From assembly GCA_026168455.1 (NCBI GenBank), contig CM047426.1, positions 36,910,919 through 36,974,918 on the forward strand: a stretch of 64,000 nucleotides of DNA, written 5' to 3'. Origin of the DNA: Theocolax elegans. Its lineage: Eukaryota; Arthropoda; Insecta; Hymenoptera; Cerocephalidae. The position numbers and the translations under genes were made by a program. Of the stretch, positions 11,509 through 16,992 are shown piece by piece (position 1 is the first letter of the stretch; each line of letters begins with the position of its first letter). The notes beneath the pieces are model-generated. The model ran no database searches. It saw only the letters and a list, made by a program, of their open reading frames with translations, and was not told the origin of the DNA.

Positions 11509-14500
11509 GTATATAAGAATGCAAAGAGGTAATAATGTTGTGGCTCGCCGCGATAACTCAACTGAATATCCGTAGGAAAACCATATCGACGCTTGGTTGG
11601 TTAATTATATCGCGAGATGAACGCGACGTGACGAATGTTATGTGTGTATGTGCATGTATATACAAATGATTATGTACAAGAATATATAATGTATCGGTGA
11701 TAAATCAAAATAAGAAATGTAGAAGAGGGTGGAAGGGTTGAGCGAGTCGGGTGAATAATAATCGTAGTACCTTGGCAGCCAGTCATTGGATCACCATCGG
11801 TACCCTCGGGACAGGCGCATCGAAAAGTTCCCTCCAAGTTGGTACACAGTGCCGATCGTCCGCACGGGCTCCTCAGGCATTCGTTAACGTCCAGGCATTC
11901 GTCTTCGGGATTTCCTTCGTAACCCTCGGGGCACTTGCACTCGTGGTTACCCGGGAGATTTACGCAGAGAGCCCCTCGTCCACAGGCTCCCTGGTAATTG
12001 CACTCGTTCACGTCGATACACTGTGCAAAAAATTACCAAGTACAAATCTTTTACCACTCTAAGCGGACGGAGATCCTTTTATTTCTACACTAACTCCTTT
12101 ACCCCTTACTCCCTTACCCCTCGCGTAACGCATACTCGGCTTCGTCGGACGATTAATCTACCTTATCTACACGTATATTATCATTATAATTACTCCGATT
12201 TAAATAGATTTAAATAGATCCATCGTCTACACCGTTTTATATTTTACGCTATTTAACAAGATAAACTCGTTTTGATTTTTTCAACTATATTATCACAGTA
12301 ATTTTGCCTCGACGTCAAGTTTATCTCCCTCTCTCTCTCTAGTCCAGTATACCAGCGTACACGTAATATCATTATTATGTTTACCAAGATTTTCAATCAT
12401 TAGAACAGAGGGAAACACTAGTGAATATTAACATCTAAGCAAACAAAAAGGTGGAAGTAATATATATTTATACAGCTGGGGAGGAAAAGTGGAAAATACT
12501 TACTTGTACGAATGGATCTCCCGTGTAACCATCTGGACAAGCACACGTGTAATTGCCAGGGACGTTGTGACAGAGAGCGTCCAAGCCACAAGCGTCGGGT
12601 TGGGCGCACTCGTTCAAGTCCTCGCAATGTTCCTCGCCGTCACCGGTGAATCCTGGCTTGCACTTGCACAAGAAGTTGGCCGGCAAGTTGCAGCACTCGG
12701 CATTTTCGACGCATCGCGCCGCAATTGTCGGGTCCTCGCACTCGTCGATGTCTGAGGAAATAAGGAAATAATACTTCATTTTCTTTCGTACCATTCGAGT
12801 TCTAATTTCCCCGCGTACAATATTGCCCAAACTTTTCTTTTATGAAATACCAACATTTTTACGGGTAATTCTATATGAAAATAAAAAAATGGATTTCCAT
12901 GGGATTTTACCGATTAGACCAAGTAATTATAATAGATGTTGAGATGTTGATTTGTTTCTTCTAAAAATTACACTAAATTACTATATAATTATATTTTTTC
13001 AAACTAAACACACAAACGCATCCTTGCGATAGTGTATGTTGAATTATTATGGAACTGAATTCCAAAGATTAATATCTATCTATCATTACCGACTATCTAA
13101 AGGTCTTGAGCGTACCAAATTAATTTACTTACTTATTTTATAACATAATGTACTAATACGCGGAAAATCGAATAAAAATCGCTTATGTTGAAATATGATC
13201 GTTAAATATAAAATGCAAGAATATTATTTATCTTTTCGTTTGTTACCTTCGCAGTGGAAACCGTCGCCACGATATCCGGGATAGCAGGAACATTGAAAAC
13301 TGCCGAGAGTATTCGTGCAGTGGGCAAAAATATCACATGGTCGGTACTTGCATTCATTCTCATCTGGATAAGATAAATAATTATTATTTATTGGAATAAA
13401 TAGTACGTATCCATAAGTACAACAAATTTTATAATCGATATACACTTGTGACTTGCATGAAAACAAAACGATTTATTTGAAAAGAACGGTAATCCGAAGA
13501 ACGACGTATTATTGTCATTGGTCGGAGAGGGTAGGCAAAATAAACGTGACAAACCTGGATCCTGACAGTTGCATCCACCAAAGCCATCGTTGCAGTGGCA
13601 AACCGAATCAAGGCATACTCCGTTCTGGCACGCGGTCCCATCTTCCTTCGTGCAGTCATCTGCAAAGTATAAGAATCCCGTGCAACTACAGTAATCATCC
13701 TGTATATAGTAGACTGCGATCTCCGATCTCGAATCTCGGATCTCGGATCTCGGATCTCGGATCTCGGATCTTAGATCGGAGATCGAGATCCGCTCGTATT
13801 TTACGCGGGCATTGAAATTATCCCTGGGCATTATTATGGACTTTAGTCTCGTTTAGTCACCGGAAACGACAACAATTTCTCTTTCTTTCCCTACCCTTTT
13901 TTCTTCGTCTACGTTCCTTCGTTTTTTTTACACAATACTACAATGGTCATAGTTGATGCGTGACAAGATGAATCGACATCGGAGTTTGTTTTTTTTTCTA
14001 TCGATGATACTCGATTTTTTTGCATTAGAACCGAATAGTTTTACTTTTCCTGAAGGTTATATTGAGTGATTGGTTAGTCATTTTCTTTAGTATAAGGTTG
14101 ATAAACACCGATTAGCTTAATACATTTATAAAGTAGTAAATACCAAGTGAAACAATTGCTCAGTTTTGAGAAGTAACGCTTTTCTAAAGTATTATCGCGA
14201 TTCCTATTACGCGTACGCGTCCAATATACTATAGGTACAGTTTCTAATCAAAATAGACTCCAAATTATCCAGCAAAATGGTTTATTACCTTTTCGAACGA
14301 TATTGCAATGCTGCATTTTCCATATCTTGCCTTGAACTTGTGCACAGTTACCAAGTATAAAGAAACAAAGTATTCGCTATAACTATACACATCAGGTATC
14401 AGGTATGGTATCGTTCGAAATATTTACGGAAGTTATATAACACTGACTTCAAATGCTTTACGATCTCAATTTGAATAAGCTTCTTGAATAAAAATATGTT

Positions 14501-16987
14501 TGAAAAACCCTTTTCCCGCTTCGTTATATCTCTTCCACGTTTGAAGAAATACGGATTCCTATCTTTCGTAGGTGTTACGTAAAAATTCGAAATATATTAC
14601 GGACTTTCCTCGTACACTATATTTTAACGCGAAAACGTGGATTATTGAACAAACTGAAGCGCTTTCGAAATTTCAAGTTTCGATTGTTTTATTCTAATGC
14701 AAAATACAAATTTATAGGAAAGGTGTAGGAATACTTATAAAATTATCCGTATGTTTCTAGCAATGTAAATCACGAGGATTAATAACAAACTTTCCTGTAA
14801 TAAAAAATGAGTAAATGTTGCGCTTTTTATAGGAATAAATCTAAACGTTAATAACCGAGGGCAGACGACGGAAGAAACGGTGAGAAAAAAAGTTCATCCA
14901 ATAAAGAGAGTTTCGCATTCTTTTCTCAAGAATAGACATAATGCAGGTGTGTGTGCGCGCGTGCGGGTGTGGGCATAGATAGAGAGAGGTTGTTAACGAG
15001 GTGGGCATTTCAATTTGTGTAATGAAATCGCGTAGCAAAACCATATAGATCCTTAAAGGAAGGGCATAACGGCACCTTGGTAATAAGGACGCGTTTCCCG
15101 GTGGCAGTTAGAAGGGAAGCCTGTTATTTAGTGTTCCTCGTTCTCTCGCATCCTCGGAAATGATTTACCGCGGAGAGAGGCATTAGCTGCAAGAGTGTGT
15201 GCCTCTACACGCGTATCTATATATTAATAAACTGTCCGTGTGTATGCACGTGGACGGGACTATACGTCAACGCCGCGAGGACAGGTAATAATCAAGAGAG
15301 ACGTAGTCGCGAACGAGTTTACGATATACGCGAGTCTGTACGAAAATATTGGCTTCGAGATCGAAATGAACGGTAATGGTGCATACGCGTGTTTTACGGT
15401 GTCACAAGTTTCCTTTTTTCCAAAGATTAAAGGAGGAGATTATTTTCTGCCTTCGGGCTAACGCGTGTCAGCCTCGTAAAAGAGAAAAAAAAACGTTTCT
15501 TGTCGTTTTCTTTCATTTCCCTTTAACATTCTCATTGTTTTCTTCTTACTCTTCCTCGTATCACTACGATTTCCCGTACTTTTAATTAGCCCGCACTATA
15601 CAAAAGCCCATACCTCGATATTTTTAGATTACTTTAAACCGCTCACTATCATTTAATTGAATATATAATATATACCTATATAATTATATACGTATTTTAT
15701 TATTTACGTATAAAATATGCAACGAGTTTCCGTAAACGCATATTCAAAATTATAAAAACATTTCGTAAAAAATTTTACCTTTACCGAGAGCTGTATAGTT
15801 AAAGAACGAAAGTTAATTACGAAATATCAACATAATAACGATTTAATTTACAGAATAAGTATTACATAAAGCAATTTAATATTACCGAGGGAGCGTAAAT
15901 ATTTTCTTTGCCACGCAACGTCCAAACTAAAATAACAATAAATTTAATCAATATTTTATTTTTTCGTATCACTATATCGACATTAATAAAATTAGACTTG
16001 CGGTATGACTACACTGATGTTTGCATTGAGTATCTTTCTTACGTTATGTTAATCAAACATGCTGTAAATCATCAATTTAAATTTAAATTAACAAATAACG
16101 TTCTCGTCGAAAACTTGGAAAAGTTACGTTTTCCAATAAAAAAAAATGTTGGCGTTATCGTTCGTTACGAGAAAGTTGACTCCGAAGTTGGGAATTGCTT
16201 ATTTAGGTCACTGACAACCACTTTTGCAAAATTTCAAGAAAAAAGTCTTGGTTTACACGGTTCTCGCTCTCTTACAAGGTGACTTCCACGCGATTACCGA
16301 ACATCGTAAATTTACAAGCGAGAGACCACTATTCTCTTAAGTTTTCCATTACATGGCACAATGTCACCTTATGCATATTTTTACTCTCCGGGCAAACGAA
16401 AAAATTCGATATTTACCTTATAGATGCTTCTCGTACGAATCAAAGGAAATCGCGAATGACGTACGGTGTATACGTTGATCGGGCGTTAATTATTATTGTT
16501 ATTCGATCGAGTGCGTACGGAAAAAAGTAGTATAAGTAGGTATTTGAGTTACGTACCCGTGCATTTGAGCCTCTCTCGATTCTCGTCGGTGCCTTGAAAG
16601 CAGTCGACGCGGTGGTCACATAACTTGGAGAGTTGGAGCAATTGCAGGACGTCCGTCGAGGCGTTCACCTGACACCCGAAGTATCCATCTTCCAAATTAA
16701 GAAAAAATACTTCTCTCCTATGCCCTAGGCCGAGTCCGTTGTACGATTCGGCATTCTGTTGATATTACCATTATTATCATTTGCTTTATTCATTCCTTTT
16801 AAATTTACTAGTAGTTTGTAATATATTCTGTTATAGTATTTATCATTTATCGTGAGTCATTTGTGAGAAAATAAATTACTTTTGTTATTGTATCACAAAG
16901 CGAAAGCAAAAATAAAATGTGTACGAATATACTCACCGGATACAAAGATAACAGTATCCCCACCAGCAACGGCCAAAGATGTTTCAT
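1..16987 (-). CDS. dpy: dumpy, N-terminal part (21 coding exons; 3' end outside window)
   Basis: Gene-level entry. The exons, in transcript order, join as 16987-16933, 16688-16557, 13659-13555, 13363-13247, 12751-12504, 12020-11771, 11074-10829, 10546-10427, 10078-9945, 9855-9495, 9363-9226, 9136-8903, 8291-7776, 7676-7491, 7256-7005, 6870-6433, 6290-5997, 5756-5508, 2924-1161, 589-401 and 315-1. All junction phases agree, and the total is 6,343 coding bases, about 2,114 residues. What is seen: a signal peptide, an LDLa-like stretch, many EGF modules with DINEC/DVNEC calcium-binding starts, and repeated four-cysteine modules of form C-x2-D-x-DC-x4-6-C-x4-9-C-x2-(P)C. Family knowledge: Dumpy is a very large membrane-anchored apical matrix protein built from EGF and DPY modules with a C-terminal ZP domain, holding epidermis and tendon cells to cuticle. 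Neither the ZP domain nor the transmembrane segment is in the window. Fibrillin-like or other EGF-rich matrix proteins are the alternative; the EGF/DPY alternation favours Dumpy. Confidence 0.88.
401..589 (-). CDS. dpy: dpy exon: tandem DPY-type modules
   Basis: It encodes VCRSSSDCALGEKCIEKKC, VVPCVNHNQCQTNQACTNNIC and CRSSRDCHSSESCINNKCQ: three closely packed four-cysteine units with little EGF between them. The chosen acceptor is GCATTTTAG before 589 because it keeps the first cysteine and the RSSSDC signature. A second acceptor (CATCCTCAG before 568) is in the same frame 21 bases downstream and would remove that cysteine. The donor is GTAAGT. Codons here are AT-rich (AAA, AAT, GTA). Confidence 0.87.
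590..1160 (-). other. dpy: dpy intron, AT-rich
   Basis: 571-base intron between the large exon and the DPY-rich exon. It is strongly AT-rich, with runs of AAATAAAT near 955-1075 and no cysteine-rich open frame. I see no repeat family or RNA gene in it. Confidence 0.8.
1161..2924 (-). CDS. dpy: dpy large exon: EGF/DPY module array
   Basis: At 1,764 bases this is the largest exon of the window and encodes about 588 residues. It starts DINECNGHACGDNAVC (acceptor TAACAACAG) and ends ...GLCIQGQCV before donor GTAGGT. At least six DPY-type modules alternate with EGFs; their N-terminal signatures are CANDLDCEPQQIC, CRVDSDCKHGYSC, CVSDRDCLSTEAC, CLADTDCQEDHTC, CVYNVDCPTSQLC and CATSRDCPVGSVC, and a final CNIDRDCDDGLC. 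The intervening EGFs have CGPNALC-type second cysteines and GNPNDR/GDPNDP linkers. Base composition is clearly GC-richer than flanking introns and than the next two exons. The open frame runs past the donor to about 1048 without cysteines, so the donor at 1161 is preferred. Confidence 0.94.
3416..4271. mobile_element. TTAA-flanked palindromic (foldback/MITE-like) element
   Basis: TTAA lies at both ends (3416-3419 and 4268-4271), followed inward by GAGGACGCCGTA on the left and its complement on the right. The two arms, about 350 and 450 bases, match each other over nearly their whole length with scattered substitutions; for example CACCTGCGTGAAAC and CAACAGTTATGAAAGAAATA or close variants occur in both. 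The right arm has about 100 extra bases near 3955-4060. The loop is about 3762-3808 and A/T-rich. No transposase frame is present. A TTAA target with subterminal inverted repeats suggests a non-autonomous piggyBac-like or similar element, but the class is an inference. It sits in a dpy intron. Confidence 0.82.
4437..4501 (-). repeat. tRNA-like pol III promoter unit (left arm)
   Basis: On the minus strand an A-box-like TGGCTCAGTTTGTTAAAG (from about 4498) is followed by a canonical B box GGTTCGATTCC (4453-4443). An acceptor stem does not form, so this is tRNA-derived rather than a tRNA gene. Confidence 0.65.
4832..4898 (+). repeat. tRNA-like pol III promoter unit (right arm)
   Basis: On the plus strand A-box-like TGGCTCATTTGGTAAAG (4834-4850) and B box GGTTCGATTCC (4878-4888) are followed by CGGCACC. 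The 5' sequence (AACAAAA) cannot pair with CGGCACC, so a functional tRNA is not supported. It is the inverted partner of the unit at 4437-4501 and points outward. Confidence 0.65.
5508..5756 (-). CDS. dpy: dpy exon: two EGF modules, apparent GC donor
   Basis: It begins PIQPPKCEPACGHNAHC after acceptor GAATTCACAG. It continues CVCDPGTTGNPYHGCG, then a second EGF (CSGSRCGIGAQC) ending CPPGYAGNPYIQCY. No GT donor at the needed phase 1 is convincing. Immediately after 5508 the sequence is GCAAGT, the consensus for GC-AG introns, and joining there makes G+AT = Asp, giving ...QCY|DINEC with the next exon. A GT donor two bases further on (AA/GTATAC) would break frame. Confidence 0.82.
5997..6290 (-). 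CDS. dpy: dpy exon: EGF modules with intervening DPY-type unit
   Basis: It encodes QCNGFTCGAGAQC, CKCIEGFTGNPFPGGQC, a unit CSPEVPCAEPSICIGGRC, then CEGVVCGVGAMC, ending NPYFIGNPDYLCM. The acceptor is CTTTACACAG and the donor is perfect GTAAGT, phase 1-1 with the first codon split C+AA. An EGF - four-cysteine unit - EGF order is again visible. Confidence 0.93.
6433..6870 (-). CDS. dpy: dpy exon: EGF - cbEGF - DPY - EGF array
   Basis: In order: EGF (NPCDRFPCGINAKC), cbEGF (DVNECANNPCGRGAYC with CFNTRGGHTCEC) ending SSGDPYGAGC, a DPY-type module (ECSANDDCDNYLACVQGSC followed by VNPC), and an EGF (CDNVPCGPNAYC...). This EGF-DPY-EGF alternation is the best small-scale signature of Dumpy in the window. 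The acceptor is GTCTTCGATAG and the donor GTGAGT. The exon is 438 bases, phase 1-1. Confidence 0.93.
7005..7256 (-). CDS. dpy: dpy exon: cbEGF plus DPY-like module
   Basis: It begins DINECTEGRQVCGYGAEC with CINQPGSYQCVC and PHGYGGDPYNGLC. A four-cysteine unit RCTNDNECRPNEKCVQPGEC follows, then CPPPFYTDPFDGNLC. The acceptor is TCGACAG and the donor GTAAGT, phase 1-1. The unit fits the DPY spacing C-x4-C-x5-C-x5-C. Confidence 0.91.
7491..7676 (-). CDS. dpy: dpy exon: atypical cysteine-rich EGF modules
   Basis: It encodes ECNSIECQCQPPYKIVDGKC and then DCSKGEKCPHGAECIK with CACPKGYGTKPDGSCE. No calcium-binding start is present and cysteine spacing is irregular, so these are EGF-like units of divergent type. 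The acceptor is TTTTGCAG and the donor GTATTT (weak). The frame continues cleanly into both neighbours, phase 1-1, 186 bases. Confidence 0.88.
7776..8291 (-). CDS. dpy: dpy exon: four EGF/DPY-type modules
   Basis: A 516-base exon. In order it encodes an EGF (HPCEDLSCGPNAQC...), a cbEGF (DIDECVVNPCPPGAIC) ending MIGDPYAGGC, a cysteine-rich unit CGPSTPCPPGEQCVKDEF with a further C-x-C, and a cbEGF (DVNECLESRDKPACG) ending GNPFSLCE. The acceptor is TCCGACAG and the donor GTTCGT. Phase is 1-1 and the start codon is split C+AC (His). Confidence 0.92.
8292..8902 (-). other. dpy: dpy intron with (AAATGAAT)n
   Basis: 611-base AT-rich intron. The only notable sequence is an octanucleotide AAATGAAT tandem repeat at about 8825-8863 near its 5' (right) end. 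There is no cysteine-rich open frame. Confidence 0.8.
8825..8863. repeat. (AAATGAAT)n microsatellite
   Basis: Nearly five copies of an 8-base unit, lying 40 to 80 bases inside the donor end of the intron. Confidence 0.95.
8903..9136 (-). CDS. dpy: dpy exon: calcium-binding EGF plus four-cysteine module
   Basis: It begins DINECARPDACGHGATC with CTNTEGSYSCSC. Then it encodes VTCDTDTDCPGNAACDPQ and RCLCPEPNVGNDC, the first clear instance here of the C-x2-D-x-DC-x4-C spacing that marks DPY-type modules. The acceptor is CGATATTTAG and the donor GTGAGT, phase 1-1. Confidence 0.91.
9226..9363 (-). CDS. dpy: dpy exon: calcium-binding EGF module
   Basis: Encodes DINECDAVINGPSGRCGK and CTNTPGGFGCQC, ending GYTGNAFKQCL. 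The acceptor is CTTGTAG and the donor GTATGT, phase 1-1, 138 bases. The spacing between the first two cysteines is longer than usual (the segment DAVINGPSGRCG). Confidence 0.92.
9495..9855 (-). CDS. dpy: dpy exon: three EGF-type modules
   Basis: It starts TDVTTLCKSNFDCVNNAEC, a DPY-like/EGF-like hybrid. Next comes EDLNECTTNPCGGSAIC (cbEGF), then CDEVTCSEHAYCKADG, an EGF without the calcium signature, ending NDIGAGCV. The acceptor is TCTCGGTGCAG and the donor GTACGT. It begins in phase 0 and ends in phase 1. At 361 bases it merges three modules without introns. Confidence 0.92.
9945..10078 (-). CDS. dpy: dpy exon: calcium-binding EGF module
   Basis: It encodes DIDECSAYDNPCGSNAVC and CRNADPGYTCDC, ending NPSPKVACDQ. 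The acceptor is CGCCATTGAAG and the donor GTGAGT. It ends in phase 0 and matches the phase-0 start of the next exon across an 89-base intron. A second GATCAGGT lies 12 bases into the intron (GTGAGTTGTGATCAGGTTCG) and could be a competing donor; it would add four codons, also in frame. Confidence 0.9.
10079..10426 (-). other. dpy: dpy intron, nothing recognised
   Basis: 348-base intron between two single-EGF exons. It is AT-rich, without repeats or open frames of note. Confidence 0.75.
10427..10546 (-). CDS. dpy: dpy exon: calcium-binding EGF module
   Basis: A single module in a 120-base phase 1-1 exon: NVNECEKSPCGENSEC, CTDTLGSFVCTC, ending DYTGDPFKGCT. The acceptor is TTAACAG and the donor GTTAGC. 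The first codon is split A+AT, giving Asn instead of the usual Asp; Asn is tolerated at this calcium-ligand position. Confidence 0.92.
10617..10756. repeat. (CTAGTT)n / (CTAGCT)n hexamer repeat
   Basis: About 22 tandem copies of a 6-base unit inside the 282-base dpy intron. The first part is mainly CTAGTT; the later part alternates CTAGTT and CTAGCT, giving a 12-base higher-order unit. Preceded by an ATTATC(A/G)TTATC run. Confidence 0.95.
10829..11074 (-). CDS. dpy: dpy exon: two calcium-binding EGF modules
   Basis: It encodes DVNECEVRNPCGRDSEC, then DTNECTRDSACATNAKC, ending GFIGQGLTLCE. The acceptor is ATAACGCAG and the donor GTTAGT, phase 1 at both ends. Both modules have the aromatic hydroxylation signature (CVNTEGSFRCDC; CINVPGSYKCIC). 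The following intron (10,547-10,828) holds the CTAGTT repeat. Confidence 0.92.
11075..11770 (-). other. dpy: dpy intron with CT run and (AAAT)n
   Basis: 696-base intron. It holds a pyrimidine-rich CTCTTT stretch at about 11,198-11,270 and an AAAT tetranucleotide run at about 11,473-11,508. No exon recognised. Confidence 0.78.
11771..12020 (-). CDS. dpy: dpy exon: two calcium-binding EGF modules
   Basis: It starts in phase 0 with CIDVNECNYQGACG, continues through GYEGNPEDECLDVNEC and ends TDGDPMTGCQ. Splice sites are TTTTGCACAG and GTACTA. Both modules show the C-x-N-LPGNHECKC / C-x-N-LEGTFRCAC pattern. The EGF linkers of form G-x-P/DP-x-x-C are typical of Dumpy. The intron before it is 483 bases, mostly AT-rich with a short CT run. 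Confidence 0.93.
12021..12503 (-). other. dpy: dpy intron, nothing recognised
   Basis: 483-base intron following a phase-0 exon. It is AT-rich with a short CTCTCTCTCT stretch near 12,331. Nothing else is supported. Confidence 0.75.
12504..12751 (-). CDS. dpy: dpy exon: two calcium-binding EGF modules
   Basis: It encodes DIDECEDPTIAARC... and then EDLNECAQPDACG..., two consecutive cbEGF modules ending GYTGDPFVQ. The acceptor is TTTCCTCAG and the donor an ideal GTAAGT. Unlike most exons of the gene it ends in phase 0, and the next exon begins in phase 0, so the frame is retained. The second module has the hydroxylation-type motif CHNVPGNYTCAC. Confidence 0.93.
12752..13246 (-). other. dpy: dpy intron, nothing recognised
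   Basis: 495-base AT-rich intron with no repeat or open frame that I can support. Confidence 0.75.
13247..13363 (-). CDS. dpy: dpy exon: calcium-binding EGF module
   Basis: This is a single cbEGF in one symmetrical phase 1-1 exon. It starts DENECKYRPCDIFAHC. It carries the Asn/Asp hydroxylation signature C-x-N-x4-F-x-C-x-C (CTNTLGSFQCSC) and ends GYRGDGFHCE. Splice sites are ATCCAG and GTAACA. The exon is 117 bases, the typical size for one EGF. Confidence 0.93.
13555..13659 (-). CDS. dpy: dpy exon: short cysteine-rich EGF-like module
   Basis: It begins DDCTKEDGTACQNGVC and continues with LDSVCHCNDGFGGCNCQDP. The acceptor is ACTTTGCAG and the donor GTTTGT. It is 105 bases long, phase 1 at both ends. 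The module is compact, EGF-like (C-x-NGVC, then C-x-C-x-DGF), and directly precedes the first calcium-binding EGF. The donor GTTTGT is somewhat weak, but the frame and cysteine spacing on both sides support it. Confidence 0.88.
13660..16556 (-). other. dpy: dpy intron (2.9 kb)
   Basis: Longest intron between coding exons of the window. Apart from the heptamer repeat near its acceptor end it is AT-rich single-copy sequence with a short GTGTGCGCGCGTGCGG run near 14,950. I found no cysteine-rich frame that would be a missed exon, but a very short one cannot be excluded. Confidence 0.72.
13718..13784. repeat. (ATCTCGG)n capped by an inverted repeat
   Basis: About six copies of a 7-base unit ATCTCGG (13,733-13,770). 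They are bracketed by GATCTCCGATCT (13,718-13,729) and its exact complement AGATCGGAGATC (13,773-13,784). It lies just inside the intron upstream of the exon at 13,555-13,659. Confidence 0.93.
16557..16688 (-). CDS. dpy: dpy exon: LDL-receptor class A-like segment
   Basis: It encodes the mature N-terminus, beginning GYFGCQVNAS and containing LCDHRVDCFQGTDE, which resembles the calcium-binding C-terminal half of an LDLa repeat (C-D-x3-DC-x3-[ST]DE). Only four cysteines are present rather than six, so the module is partial or divergent. The acceptor used is TTTTTTCTTAATTTGGAAG before 16688. An alternative acceptor (GTGTCAG before 16668) would restore frame with the stronger GTGAGT donor of the previous exon but would remove the GYFGC start. 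The exon ends at a GTACGT donor in phase 1. The following intron (13,660-16,556) is the longest in the 5' half. Confidence 0.78.
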
Positions 16988-16992
16988 CTTTG
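16933..16992 (-). CDS. dpy: dpy exon with start codon and signal peptide
   Basis: The ATG is at 16987-16985, in good context (CAAAG before it, A at -3). The encoded start MKHLWPLLVGILLSLYP is a classic signal peptide: one basic residue region, then a leucine-rich hydrophobic core. Five untranslated bases (16992-16988) follow a strong 3' splice site with a long pyrimidine tract (TTTTTTCTCTTTTTCCAG), so a non-coding first exon is expected upstream. Two donors are possible. GTGAGT after 16937 is the stronger consensus but leaves phase 0. GTATAT after 16933 leaves phase 1 and joins in frame to the acceptor at 16689, giving ...YPVNGYFGCQVNA. I chose the latter because it keeps the frame and a cysteine. 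Confidence 0.75.
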
